Source: Siphonodentalium dalli (taxonomy: Eukaryota; Mollusca; Scaphopoda; Gadilida; Siphonodentaliidae). From it: a DNA stretch of 64,000 bases. The notes beneath the pieces were generated by a model. It was given only the letters and a program-made list of their open reading frames with translations, was not told the origin of the DNA and made no database searches. Of this stretch, positions 23,549 through 36,329 are shown in pieces. Location of the stretch: the NCBI GenBank assembly GCA_032622095.1, contig CP136063.1:25856987-25920986 (forward strand), written 5' to 3'. Positions within the stretch are counted from its first letter, which is position 1; the number at the start of each line of letters is the position of its first letter. The position numbers were made by a program, and so were the translations under genes.

Positions 23549-26500
23549 ATGTCTCATCCGATTCCAAACAACATTGAGGTGAAAATAGAAAGGTGAGACA
23601 AAGACCCTCTTTCTTGGAAAAACACCTAGATGTTATTGTTAATGTTATATTTGGGTCAGTGGGTGTTTTACCACTACCGGTAATAAATTAATTTACACAA
23701 ATTACAGGTTTAGATTTCCAAGATTTTTAAAATAAATATATCACATTTACAAATTATTGATTATGTATTAATGAAATGGGGTAAATTTTTGGTTAGGTGA
23801 CTTGTGTGGGCATATACATGTAGTAGTACATATATAAATGTATATATTAATAGGTGAACAGATGTAGATGAATGTGGAAAACAATTATGATTTTTAAGTT
23901 TAATGTTTACACTACATGATATGGATATTAATGTTTATTAAATATATTTCAGGCCACAACAACCAAAGATGCGATTAAAGAGGACGAATACCCAATGTGC
24001 AGCCATCAACTGCCACAATACCCCAGATGCAGAACAAAAAATATCATTATTTCGATTCCCTAAGGATGAAACTCGGTGAGTAGAGAATATTTATATGCAT
24101 GAAACATCATAAAATATAGCTGCAGACCCTAATATTATTATAGCCCTGTTGATGGAACATAACATAGAATTAAAAAAAAATTGAAATTGCCACGGTCTAA
24201 TTTAATAACAGGGTTTTTGGTGTTTATAGAGTGAGTTTTTCCCAAAAATAAATTTTTTAATTTTACTGGGATTAAGGTGAGGTTGAATTATCTGCCCAAT
24301 GTTTCAATTTCAATGGATTGGGGTTGGGGTAAATAATCTGGCCAGAACCTCTTGTCCATTTTATCTTTATCATAATGTTACATTATAAGAACAAAATCCA
24401 TTTTCTGATTACTGTATCCATCTGCAGATCTTCTAAATGGGTTCAAAATTCGAGGCTCCTTAAACTCAAAGGTAAAAATGCGGAAGACTTGAATCAAACT
24501 TATCATCTTTGCTCGATACATTTTGAGGAATGTATGTTCATGAACAAGTCAACTCGAAATTCTCTCACACACAATGCAGTTCCAACTATTTTCAATATTC
24601 CAAATCCACCACCAACAGTAACTCCTAAAAGAAAGCTGCCTTTTCGGACAGAACAAACCGTCTCCACTCCATCTCCTCTTTCAAAAAAAGCACGGATGGA
24701 AGAAAGTCCTCTGGCTGCACCAATCACCACAGTTGAAGATACGCAAGCACCACAAAATTCACCAAACAAGAAGTTTCGTGTAATCATCAACCGCCAGAGA
24801 GTTGCCATATGCAGATCAAAGAAGAAGATTGATAAATTGAAGAATGGTCCTAAAAGATTAATGTCCAATAAGAAACAGCTACAGGAGGCCATCTCTACTG
24901 TAAAGCAGTATGTTCCTATGAAGCTACAGAGCTTCGTTGCTTCTCAGATAACAATGTCCAGAAGAAAGAAGAAAGGCTATCGATGGTCTGACGATGAGCG
25001 AATTGTGGCATTGTCAATATACTATTGTAGCAAGAAGACATACAGATTGCTATCGCAGCTATTTATCCTACCATCAGTGAGCTCGATTAAGCGATGGGTT
25101 CGGTCACTGTCAACTGGTGTTGGGTTCCATCCTGTCATCATGAATGTTCTTAAAGAGAAGCTGAAGTCTTTGAAACCCAAAGATCGAAATTGTTTGATCG
25201 CCTTTGATGAGATGTCAATCAAAAAGTCACTCAAATATGACAGCAAAAGCGACTCTATCATTGGTATGGAGAATACCAATATCACGAAAAGCTCAGCAGT
25301 AGCAAATAAAGCATTAGTATTTATGGTGCGGGGGTTAACAGTAAAATGGAAGCAGCCAGTTGGCTACTTCTTTGCAGCAAATGCAGCTAGTGGCCATATA
25401 TTGAAGGCATTACTTTGTGAATTAGTGCCTCTTATTCAAGCTGCTGGTGGTAATGTAAAAGGTGTCATATGCGATCTTGGATCATCGAACACCTCTTTAA
25501 TGAATATGCTAGGTGTCTGTGAGTCAAAGCCATACATTACAATTGATGGTAACAAGGTTTATTGTTTTTATGATCCCCCACATTTGATAAAGTGTACAAG
25601 AAACAATTTTAGGAAATACAATTTCCTTTCAAATGGGAAACTTGTTAAATGGAAATATATTGACGAACTATATGAGAGGGACAGTAAATTGCCGATACGG
25701 ATGTGTCCAAAAATTTCATCCAAGCATATCAACTTGAACAATTTCTCAAAGATGAGAGTCTCATTGGCCACTCAAATTCTCAGTCACTCTGTTGCTGCAG
25801 CCATTGTTACCTATTCCAGCCTGGGTGTGTTTCCCCCAGAAGCCACATTCACAGCTGAGTTCATCATCACATTTGATCAACTGTTTGATTGCTTCAACTC
25901 AAGAACATTGATTGACAAATTAAAGCCGCACAGAGGTGCAATAACTAAAGGATCTTGCCACATCAAATATCTTGAAGAATGTACACAGTTACTGAGAAAC
26001 ATGGATCCAGTTGGTATTTCCAAATCCAGGCTGCATTTCATTGATGGGTGGCTAATTTCAATTGCAGCACTCCGTGGACTATGGCATGATCTATCTGAGA
26101 GCCAATCCATAGATTTTCTTCTAACCAGCCGACTGAATCAGGATTGTGCGGAGAACTTCTTTGCTCTGATTCGCCAAGCTGGAGTCTGTAGGGACAACCC
26201 TGATGCAGAGCAATTTGCAGCTGCTTACAAACAATGCTTAGTAAATTTAGTTCTCCGTAAGCCAAAAGGAAGTAATTGCCAAGATGATGCAGATGCCATG
26301 TTGACTTCCTTAAAGAGCCTTACATGCAAGTCCATAGAACAACCTTCAAATATATCAGCAAATGATATATCCATTCCAGACCATACTTATGTTGACAAAT
26401 CCAATGGTGATCTGATTTGTGGTACCAAATCTCCAGCAGTTCCCATTGCTCTGGCTTTCAAGGTGCATGATATTGTAACATCTATGCCTGAAAAGAATAC

Positions 26501-26969
26501 ATTGCACTATATTGCAGGCTACTTACTGATGAAATTAAATAAATAACATCAATGTCTTGAGTGTAAACTTGAGCAACTTGAATCACCAGATCATACCCTA
26601 GAAGCAGATGAGCATATTCTGATTTATTGGAAGGCCCTATGTAATGATCAGGGCGATTTTGGTGGACTGAAAGTGCCATCAGTTAAATTCATGGTATTTG
26701 TAGAGGCACTGGAGAACAGCTTTAGGAAGTCATTTCCCTACATAGCCCAGGACCAAGTGGAAATCAAATCAAAGTTATGTGGACAAATGATGAAACTTGA
26801 ATGCAGCCTTCCAATATGTCAATCTGCAGTGATATATATTATCAATCTGTTCTCTACTCTCCGAATCCATGGCAATATAAAATTTCAAAACAATGAAATA
26901 CAGAAATCATCAGATAAGGACAAAACCGCCAAACAAAATAGAAAATTACCTAAAGTCATGTGTCTTTAG
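23549..26969 (+). CDS. P-element-type transposase (THAP9-like), 3 exons, one internal stop
   Basis: Inferred exons are 23549-23592, 23953-24075 and 24428-26969, with clean GT/AG junctions (AAG/GTGAGA, TTTCAG, CTCG/GTGAGT, CTGCAG). Joined, they give 903 codons, close to the length of vertebrate THAP9. Residues about 30-111 form a THAP DNA-binding domain: C30-x4-C35, W60, C84-x2-H87 and a closing AVPTIF. A basic linker follows, then the RNase H-like catalytic core. Candidate catalytic residues are D316 (FDEM), D405 (CDLGSSN) and D628/E631 (NQDCAENFF), the same D-x2-E spacing as in the Drosophila P transposase. The region between them, with DPPHLIK, corresponds to the GTP-binding insertion. A single in-frame TAA at 26544-26546 (codon 762) precedes 140 more open codons. 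An AATAAA lies at about 27130. It sits in the lectin intron in the same orientation, and no terminal inverted repeats were found. A host-domesticated gene is possible. Confidence 0.9.
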
Positions 26970-27404
26970 GCATAAAGATAACACTTCATCCTTCTAGAAT
27001 GCAAATATGTCCAAATTATTATATCTCCACTACTTTAAAGATGGGGTCTTTTTTCCCTGAACTTTTATATAGCAGAAAATTATTTTTACCCAAACTGTCT
27101 GTATAAACACTTGATCCAGAGTGTCGGTAATAAAATATTACTATTCGCAGAACACTATAATGATTAAAGATGGATTATCACATCCAAAATACATTTTATA
27201 TAGTTTATGGGCAAACTGATGCTGATAAACTTTTTGAAAGACTACATAATATAATATTGAGCTAAGTCATTATCCGGATAAAAAATTAAAACATTCATGT
27301 TTAAAACATGTTGATAAGGACTCTGAGATTATTGATTGTTATGAAACTGACCAAAATCAAGATGGCTATGCACGTTGTTTTGCAAACACTAGTGCAGCGG
27401 TTAA
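26970..27404. other. 3' flank of the transposase gene
   Basis: Noncoding AT-rich sequence with an AATAAA polyadenylation signal near 27130. The stretch ends at the TTAA preceding the next MITE. Confidence 0.55.
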
Positions 27405-27885
27405 AGGTACTCAATCCGAACAGAGGATCCCCATCTCAACCGATTCCAACAACAACAATCCGATCAGAGGGTCCTATATTACTATTTCTTTGGCTTTGGG
27501 GGGTAAAAAATATTTGATTCGAGTCGAGGAACCCATCAATCAAAGATCAGAGTTATTAGATATTGATTTTTGAAATTTGTTATTTACTTGAGATAAGTAC
27601 TAATAATTGCCTTCAACTGCCGTAATCTGCTCGGGATGTGTACACCAAAATCTATTCAAACAGACAAGGATGGATAACTCTAAAATCAAGTGGTAATAAT
27701 AACGCAATTTTGACTGAGTTCTGGGCCAGAAAGTATTCCCGATAATGAAAAATAATAGATTTCTAAAATCGATATCTAACAAATCTGAGCTTTGATGGGT
27801 GACTTCCTCGACTCGAATCAAATATTTTTGACCCCCGAAGCCATTGAAATAGTAATTGAGAGGAGTTTTATCGGATTGAGTACCT
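27405..27885. mobile_element. TTAA-flanked MITE, second family (481 bp)
   Basis: TTAA at 27401-27404 and 27886-27889 flanks the inverted ends AGGTACTCAATCCGA and TCGGATTGAGTACCT. The arms pair for about 170 bp, including TATTTGATTCGAGTCGAGGA. It has no coding content. The TTAA target again suggests a piggyBac or Kolobok-like transposase, but the ends are unrelated to the 520-bp family. Confidence 0.85.
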
Positions 27886-30800
27886 TTAATAATATTATAT
27901 TTTTTTTTAAACACTGTAAAGTTGACAGCTTTAAAATTGAATCAATATCGGTACTTTTTCTTATCAGCATCAGTTTGGCCTACCAGCATCATACCATTTT
28001 CTCATGATATATTTATGCATTCCGTGGGTTGAAGTAATATCCTGCTGCCTGTATATAATTTCTAGTTTATGCTGTTCACTATACATACAGACATATGGGA
28101 AGTGTCAAACTGAGCTAATTTATGAGTTGGCATTGTTCAGTAAGATGTACAGTAAGGCTTATTAAAGAGTATGCATTTTATGCTCATATATTAGTCATAT
28201 TTCATATGATAATATCACACATTTGGCTACTATGGATTAGCTGTACCAGTAAAAGTGAATCTTTTGGTTTTTATCTGCGATTCATTTGAATCATATTAAT
28301 CTCAAGTTGAACCTTAGTGTCATTGAAACTCATTTTGCCATCCATTCATACCTTCTCCAGTCCATTACAAGATCCAAGTATTCCTTTAACTGTATCATTT
28401 TCTACATCTATAAGATTTTGGTTTGCAATTGAGACTCTCTGAAAAAAAACCCAGATATCTGGAATTAACTAACCCAAAAAAAAAACGTGTTATATATACT
28501 GGTATAGAAAGCAGACAAGAGAAGCCTCTCTAACAGATATTAAGTTTACTATTTTTGTACTGGTACATATGGACACTTATGTCAGTTGAATAGTACCTTT
28601 GTAACGATAGGTGTGAATGGTTGGATGACTGAATGAAGTCATGTGAAAGTAAATGACACTTTTACACTGCTGGTATTATATGAGCAAATAACTATAATTT
28701 GATATCAAGTCATCTGCGATTGCACTCGCATCTCTTCAACGTTATTGCCTTCTCTTGTTTTAGTCCTCTTGTTATGTATTTATGTTCCAATTCAATTCAT
28801 ATGCAAGTTTTCAAAATGCTACATACTACCTTTAACTGAACCCAGTGATGAATCCAGAAAAATAATTGTTTCAAAATTGAGTGTAAAGCCATCTGCTGAA
28901 ATAATCAAAGAAAAGCAAACCAGTGACTTTAAAACTTAAATTCTCATGATTATTGACTGTTATGTAATATCTTAAATATATCTTAGAGCAAGATTGAATA
29001 TTTTTTTTTATCATCCACACTCATCACTCTAGGTGATTTAGCATTTTATATGATACGATAAAACAGTACATTTTCATTGAACTGTCCAGGTGATCTAATA
29101 TTTAAGGTCTAATTGATTGAACATTTTCTGAATACACTTCTATCGCATGTATATAGAGCTTGAACCATACTGATACAGTATTGTATCATAGTATTGTATC
29201 ATTGAAGTATCTGATATCATTGAGAGAAATTAATTAATAGTGTTCATTTATCAAGTCTAAGAATGATTTAGGAATCAAGTTTCAGCATTATATTGGTCTA
29301 TCCTGCCACTGGTTGGAAACACTGTGCAACTACATGTTATCTACATGTTATCAGGAAGAAGGTGAATAATCTAGGATTTTTTGGTTTTCATTTTGTTATT
29401 TTGTTATTTAATTCTGCTGCATTACCATTTTCTGTTGTTTCAACTTTACCCAAGTTATATGATGCTGCTAGATTATACTATGTTTATAGTATTGTCTACT
29501 TATATATACTTTCCTGTATTTATACTCAACTAGATGAATCCTTTCCATGTATCATTATTTCTGATAATGAACGTTCATAAACTAATAAAATTCTGTATTC
29601 ATGGTTTAATTCAGCTTGGCACAGCACAGCAAGATTTAAAATAGAGTAAGAATACTTTCATTCTCATGCCATGGTATTCCAGTAATATGCAGGATTTTAA
29701 ATCTTTTTAGTTTTGTTCATTCACTCAATATGGATTATTCACTTCTCTGATGTTTGATTAAAGACCTACATCTAGTTCAGATAAGTACTGTCTGAAATAA
29801 ATGCTGTTCATACCAGTATCTAAATGCACCTTTAGAATAGGTAGCACTGATTTATGTGACAATGTGTCAATTTTTGTCAACATCCACCAAGCTATAGTAT
29901 TGCGTGTGATTATATGATTAAATTACTGTGAATCCATTTCTAACTAGCTGTCATGCATTTTACAAAGTTGAAACATTAGGAAAGTCACGCACTAATCTGT
30001 ATCTGTAGCAGGTGTTACGTCCCAGTGACCAAAGCTGGCCTTCTTTTTTAAGTATAATTTCCCATCCTTATAGGCTATATGACACAACTGAATGAAGAAT
30101 GCATAATATTATGCTGACTTGTGCAGATGAATTACCGGTAAAAAGATGCAGTGCTAACTTTCTCTAAAGGACAACCAGTGAGTTCATTATCAATATCCCC
30201 AATTTGTTGTTGTCTTCACAAATATGCATTTTGGCTTTATATCATTCTACTCAAGGTTTTAACTTTTTACTATGTGTAGCCTAAACATTCACTATATCTA
30301 TGAATCATAGTATGATTATAGCATAGGCTCTCTATAAGTATAAGCTAGCTGAGGATTCAAAAATTACATAATAGACTAAATAGTTAGGCCATCTCCTTGC
30401 ATCATACTTACTGTAGGGCCTACAAGAACTCTCATTATCCTATTCCCGATCTGGGTTAGATCTATAACTCAAAAGTTTAATTTTTATACATGTAATATTA
30501 AAAAAATTAAGTATTAAAACTATTTTTAATATTACTTTTACAGTACATGTATTACTCCTAGCATATTTAGGCCTAGTAAAAATAATATCTAAATATAGGT
30601 AATATAATATTTTAATACAATATTTTCCTAATAACTAATTAATAATTACCATACTTATATAATTATTACAATTAATGTAGCCTATTATTGTAGGCTAGGC
30701 TAAATATTAATTAATTAATTAAGGCAGTTGTTGATCAAGTTTCATGTTAGTATCGGTGGTATAAGTTGACAATGTGAGTGTGACTGAGTGCGTGACAGCG

Positions 30801-31024
30801 AATTTCTCACTATCAGTTATGATTTTCTTCGTTGTAAATATCTATTAGCGGTAAATATATCTCCAGCATTCGCAATATAATATGGGTAAATATATATTGT
30901 TTATTGAAACATCGGCGAAATATGGAAAATATACTTTTAAAGTCGTTTTGAAATGAATTTATGACGGGAGAAACAAGCAACTCTACAGTGTATCCATGGA
31001 CGCTTCGTCGGTTTAACCTACCGA
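27886..31024. other. lectin intron, 3.1 kb without a recognisable gene
   Basis: The ORFs here are short and have no recognisable domain. 30480-30720 is very AT-rich with many TAAT words. A pair of GTATTGTATCAT words occurs near 29180-29200. No tRNA or lectin-like exon was seen. Confidence 0.5.
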
Positions 31025-31039
31025 CCACAAGAGGGCGCT
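31025..31039 (+). promoter_or_regulatory. candidate CTCF-like site
   Basis: CCACAAGAGGGCGCT resembles the bilaterian CTCF core (CCASYAGRKGGCRSY), with one mismatch at the fifth position. It lies in a locally GC- and CpG-richer patch (31010-31200) with CCAAT-like words, inside the lectin intron. The call rests on a motif match only. Confidence 0.35.
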
Positions 31040-31207
31040 GCGACGCTACGCATTACAATAGAACCAATGGGAAGTGAACCTTCCCGTTATTTAAGTTCCC
31101 TGCTAAAACACCGAGCGCGTAACAATGGCGCTTATTGGCCGACTTTTTGTTCCTTATGACGCGGGCAGCGTTCTACGTATTGTGGCCGATAACCTATAGC
31201 TAATTAA

Positions 31208-31706
31208 AGATGGATTATCTCTTTGCACACATGTAATATATAGTTACCGGGGTATAAGATATTAGATCTGAATCGAAGATCCTGTCCGGAAATGCTTCTA
31301 TCGATTAATATTCAATTTATTTCGAATATTTTCTAAAAAGGTGCGGTTGTTTAGCTAACGAACAGTAGTGGTTACTGTTAACAGAGACCAGAGATTTGAT
31401 GGTGTAATTGTATCACAAATAAACATCAATTATGGTCATTATCGCTTCTAACTATGGAATAAAACAATACAACCAATCAATCTGGGACATTTGACGTTCG
31501 GTGCGTAGCCATAGGAACAACATAATGCTCTATATCGCTATATGGTATCACCCGAATGGTCTGTTCTAAAAATAGACCAATAAACGGTCCCAATAAAATA
31601 TTCGAAATAAAATTAATATTAGTTGATAGAAGCCTTTCGGGACAGGGGTCTTCAGTTTATATTTATTATTTTATACCCATGCAACTATTTCAAAATTGTT
31701 ATTTAA
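31208..31706 (+). mobile_element. TTAA-flanked MITE (520-bp family), nearly full length
   Basis: It begins after TTAA at 31204-31207 with AGATGGATTATCTCTTT and follows the family to CAAAATTGTTATTTAA, where the last 15-20 bases are replaced by the start of the neighbouring TTAA element. Confidence 0.85.
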
Positions 31707-31714
31707 CCCTTTAA

Positions 31715-31912
31715 GTGCCAAGTTCGATTTTTGTATCAACCTATATTTTTTTATCATTTTTCAAATTTACTGATTATAATAATGTGATACATTGATGGAA
31801 ATAGCTCTTAGGGTCTTTTCCATCAATGTATCACATTATTGCAATCAATAAATTTTAAAAATGATCAAGGAAATATGGGTTGATACAAATATCGGAATTG
31901 ACACTGAAATGG
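31715..31912. mobile_element. small TTAA-flanked hairpin MITE (third family)
   Basis: TTAA occurs at 31711-31714 and 31913-31916. The arms pair through TTTGTATCAACC, TTATCATTTTT and AATGTGATACATTGATGGAA around a 14-base loop. Only the outermost 10 bases of the two ends disagree. It ends about 40 bp before the last lectin exon, so the ATG-starting frame there is transposon-derived. Confidence 0.75.
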
Positions 31913-31951
31913 TTAAAGAGATAATCAATCTTAAAATAAATCGTTTTCCAG

Positions 31952-32207
31952 GCGTGGTAAGAAGAGCGGGTTGGAATTGGGATTTTTATTGGGTTGGTGC
32001 GAATGACATCATGACAAACGGAACATGGGTTAATATCGATGGAACAGCTGCAACCCCTCTCGATTGGAAGAAGAATGAGCCACATTACGCAGAAGGTGAG
32101 GACTGTGGACAGTTGATACAAGGGAAAGGAAGGCCCTTCCAGCTAGCTGATGCTGACTGTCAAATCACAGGCGTGCTGAGGCATGTGTGTCAATACTACA
32201 TCCAATG
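31952..32207 (+). CDS. C-type lectin, terminal exon (second half of CTLD)
   Basis: The acceptor CGTTTTCCAG is followed by an open frame that begins in phase 1 and completes the Gly codon started at 15825, so the exons join in frame. The protein shows Y-W-V-G-A-N-D, G-T-W-V-N-I-D-G, W-x3-E-P, G-E-D-C and a final C-Q-x6-H-V-C-Q. This is the WIGL-like, calcium-site and paired-cysteine part of the CTLD. The sugar motif at W-K-K-N-E-P has NEP in place of the usual EPN/QPD, so ligand preference is uncertain. The stop is TGA at 32205-32207. The last 37 nt of coding sequence are the first unit of a long satellite, so the 3' UTR is probably repetitive. No polyadenylation signal was identified with confidence. 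Confidence 0.85.
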
Positions 32208-33410
32208 AGATTACAGGCGTGCTGAGGCATGTGTGTCAATACTACATCCAATGAGATTACACGCGTGCTGAGGCATGTGTGTCAATACTACAATCAATGA
32301 TATTACAGGCGTGCTGAGGCATGTGTGTCAATACTACATCCAATGGGATTACAGGCGTGCTGAGGCATGTGTGTCAATACTACATCCAATGAGATTACAG
32401 GCGTGCTGAGGCATGTGTGTCAATACTATATCCAATGATATTACAGGCGTGCTGAGGCATGTGTGTCAATACTACATCCAATGAGATTACAGGCGTGCTG
32501 AGGCATGTGTGTCAATACTACATCCAATGGGATTACATGCGTGCTGAGGCATGTGTGTCAATACTATATCCAATGCGATTACAGGCGTGCTGAGGCATGT
32601 GTGTCAATACTACATCCAATGGGATTACAGGCGTGCTGAGGCATGTGTGTCAATACTATATCCAATGCGATTACAGGCGTGCTGAGGCATGTGTGTCAAT
32701 ACTACATCCAGTGAGATTACAGGCGTGCTGAGGCATGTGTGTCAATACTACATCCAATGAGATTACAGGCGTGCTGCGACATGTGTGTCAATATTACATC
32801 CAATGAGATTACACGCGTGTTGAGACATGTGTGTCAATACTACATCCAATGAGATTACAGGCGTGCTGAGGCATGTGTGTCAATACTACATCCAATGATA
32901 TTACACGCGTGCTGAGGCATGTGTGTCAATACTACATCCAATGAGATTACATGCGTGCTGAGGCATGTGTGTCAATACTACATCCAATGAGATTACAGGC
33001 GTGCTGAGGCATGTGTGTCAATACTACATCCAATGAGATTACAGGCGTGCTGAGGCATGTGTGTCAATACTACATCCAATGAGATTACAGGCGTGCTGAG
33101 GCATGTGTGTCAATACTACATCCAATGAGATTACAGGCGTGCTGGGGCATGTGTGTCAATACTACATCCAATGAGATTACACGCGTGCTGAGGCATGTGT
33201 GTCAATACTACATCCAATGAGATTACATGCGTGCTGAGGCATGTGTGTCAATACTACATCCAATGAGATTACAGGCGTGCTGAGGCATGTGTGTCAATAC
33301 TACATCCAATGAGATTACAGGCGTGCTGAGGCATGTGTGTCAATACTACATCCAATGAGATTACAGGCGTGCTGCGGCATGTGTGTCAATACTACATCCA
33401 ATGATATTTC
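32171..33410 (+). repeat. 46-bp satellite, 27 units, derived from lectin 3' coding end
   Basis: The unit is made of GCGTGCTGAGGCATGTGTGT, CAATACTACATCCAATGAGA and TTACAG. The first unit is the authentic end of the lectin reading frame, from the Gly before V-L-R-H-V-C-Q to the stop. The other 26 copies follow head to tail with only scattered substitutions and no length change. Confidence 0.97.
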
Positions 33411-33860
33411 AGATTCAGACCCATGTGTCAATTGATGTGTAATTGCAATGCATATAATACATAGCATTACACCATAATTAAAGATGGACTATCTCTTTGT
33501 AAACATGAGCTATATAGTTACCGGGGTATAACATATAGGAATATGAATCGAATACCCATGTCCGGAAATGATTCTATCGATTAATATTGATTATATTTCG
33601 AATATGTTCTGGTCTAAAAAGGTGTTGTTGTTTAGCTAACGAACAATAGTGGTTACTCTTAACAGAGACCGGAAATTTTATTGATAAGATAAGATAAGTT
33701 TATTGACAATTAAGTCACCTTTACAGGTAGAGTAATTTAGATAAAACAGACAAACAACAAGTAAACAAATAAATGGACAGAACATATGAGAAAGTATTGA
33801 TTGAAGTTGATTGGTGAAATAAAGTGATAAAACTTGCTTCATCTTCATGTCCAACAGTCA

Positions 33861-34713
33861 TCAGATATAGAATAAGGCATTAATGGTCCTACATGTAGCG
33901 ACATTACCTCCCCCGAGATGTCGCTCGTAAGCTGACTTCCGGTATTCTAAAAAAGGCAACCGACCATGGAACCGGAGCGGGGCATTGCAATCTATGGAAT
34001 CACATAACACTCGATCTTTATAGATCTTTTTGGATTTCGCGCTAAAACGAAAGCCGAATAAATAAGCTATCATTTAGTGCTCAAATAAATAACCGGGATC
34101 AATTAGAACATGATAAAAGAATTTTTCGAAAATTAGGCGGACACAGTAATTGTGTTTACCCGAACTTCACGTGGATAAAAAGTAATATTTGAGACAGAAA
34201 GAACAAAAATTACCTGCAGCGCTCTCACCGGCCACGCGATATCATCTGTGGTTAAAGTAAATGATGTAACAAATTTAATACTATAGCGGCTATCAATAGA
34301 CAAATAAATATGGCAAGGGGAATAATTCACTGAATAGTTATCACTTCCGCTTTAGAGACATGAAGCCATCCGCGTTTCGCAAACGGAATGCTTTTTACGA
34401 AGCAAAAGCTATAATAACCATTTATTTCACTTGTTTATTTTGTGGTAGGTGAAGCTAAACATCGATTATGGATATTCGGACTGCCATGACCTTGTTCCCA
34501 TTGTCTCCGACACAACTTATCAATTGTTGTCATTGCTGATTGCCGTTTTCAGTTTAACTGGTTACCTGAGTACCTGGTCAAAACAGCTGATCGCTACAGG
34601 TGTTAGATTAGATTTTATTTTGATAGCATTCATATGTATCCATGTTGATAGTGCAGTGTTACATACAATAGTATAACTTTATGTCTATATAAACTGTGTT
34701 TGTTACTGTTTAA
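33861..34713. other. no gene seen between LINE tail and MITE
   Basis: Short minus-strand frames are present without a recognisable domain. The segment is probably part of LINE 3' UTR or an unrelated insertion. Confidence 0.4.
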
Positions 34714-35121
34714 GAGGGAGGTCAAGTGAACAATTTTGAATGGGGATTTCCATGCAAATCTGCAGAGCAAAAGTTAAAGAGTTGCACATACTTCTGAGTG
34801 TGACTTGATGTGGTATTGGAAACAACATGTATTTATCTGGCGGGTCCGCTTGGAACTTGTTCCATTATAATGTTGGTGTATTTATTTTTGAATTTTATAT
34901 TGATTTTTCAAATGTTGGTCAAGTGATGTAATTCCAGAAAAAAATTCTCAAAAATATATTTTTGCAAAATTTTATAATTTACCAAGTGGACCCGCCAGAT
35001 AAATACCTGTTGTTTCCAATACCACATCAAGTCACACTCAGAAGTATGTGCAACTCTGTAACTTTGGCTCCGCAGATTTGTATGGAAACCCCCATTCAAA
35101 ATTGTTCACTTGACCTCCTCC
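34714..35121. mobile_element. TTAA-flanked long-arm hairpin MITE (408 bp)
   Basis: TTAA at 34710-34713 and 35122-35125 flanks arms of about 140 bp, starting GAGGGAGGTCAAGTGAACAA and GGAGGAGGTCAAGTGAACAA (complement of right). They pair through AGTGTGACTTGATGTGGTAT and TTTATCTGGCGGGTCCGCTT. A diverged relative with TTAAGGTGGAGTCAAGTG starts at 35391. Confidence 0.88.
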
Positions 35122-36329
35122 TTAACATAAGTAAGATTGGTTTCTATAGATTATACTGTAACTACATGTGATGTACCGGTACCATAGGGCGATAGGCCCC
35201 TATATGTAATAATCTCATTTAAAGCTGTGATGTGTAACAGTAACAGCGCAGCATATTGAAAATAAATTGGGTGCACTCACTGCACTGTCACCTGACAGAA
35301 TGTTATCATGATAACATAATAAGCATGTCAATGCCCATTTATTTCCAATATGGTCCCCAGTGTGCTCATGTGGACACAGTTTTTAGTTAATTAAGGTGGA
35401 GTCAAGTGACACATTTTGAACTTCACATTCTTGGAGTTCTAAAGAAGTGAAAGACAATATTATCAAGATCAAATCAAGGACATTCAATAAAGTGAGCTGG
35501 AGTGTCATTCATATAACTTAGCTGCAGCATGATGTGTCGTTCTGTAGGCTGCATTTGAGATATATATACATTACTCGCAAAATTTAGCTATTTTCTTTCG
35601 ATTTTTCATGTTGTCCGCCACTTTCCCCTGATGGCACAGTCATTAGTGACAATTAATTCCATCAATTTCATCATATTTCAGCAGCACATAACCTTAAGTA
35701 AGGCAAGGACACACTATTACCTAACTGGGTTAATCCTGGTGTGTTCTATGTCATGGGTTCGACTTTGGAGCATTTCTCGAAATATGAATTTCTCATGTCA
35801 TGAAACTGAAATTTTTTCAAAGTCAAATTTTCTAACTTAGACCAATTCTAAGTTGTGAAACTCAATCAAATGGTTATGTTTTTGTTCTAAATTACTACAA
35901 TACCCAAAATATTTAAACAAAATTTCAAATACGAAAAAGTTTGTTAAGTTGCTACTACATGACACTATATAGTAATTTACATGAAAGAGGAAATCATATA
36001 TTGAAAGAAGTGGTATCAGGCTTAAATACTGAGTGACTGATATTAGGCTAATGAACTTGAAGATTAATGGCATATCTAGCCAGTGACTTAATATAAAAAA
36101 CCATGCTATAATATAAATACTACAATATGTGTTATAGGTTTCTTATGGAAAAAGAATGAAGCAATATGAGTATAAGCTTAATATTGAGGTTTCAGAGAAA
36201 ATTGCCCAAGATACATATAACACAATTGAGGTGTCTGTAAATGTAATAAACAATTAAATAAAGCATATCTACCACTTTCCTACTGATAGTGATACTGATG
36301 TCTTTTATTTATTTGGGTACCAAGGGTAT
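35122..36329. other. no gene seen; one diverged MITE end at 35391
   Basis: Apart from the TTAAGGTGGAGTCAAGTG end at 35391 there is no recognised feature. The ORFs are short and without domains. Confidence 0.45.

Noticed and set aside
24503-24892. 129-residue minus-strand ORF opposite the transposase
   Set aside because: It is the antisense shadow of the THAP transposase exon.
31861-31951. ATG-starting N-terminal extension of the last lectin exon
   Set aside because: This part is the right arm of a TTAA hairpin MITE followed by the intron's polypyrimidine tract. The exon starts at 31952.
32171-33410. CRISPR-like array
   Set aside because: The repeats are contiguous 46-bp units without unique spacers, start inside a eukaryotic exon and have no cas genes nearby.
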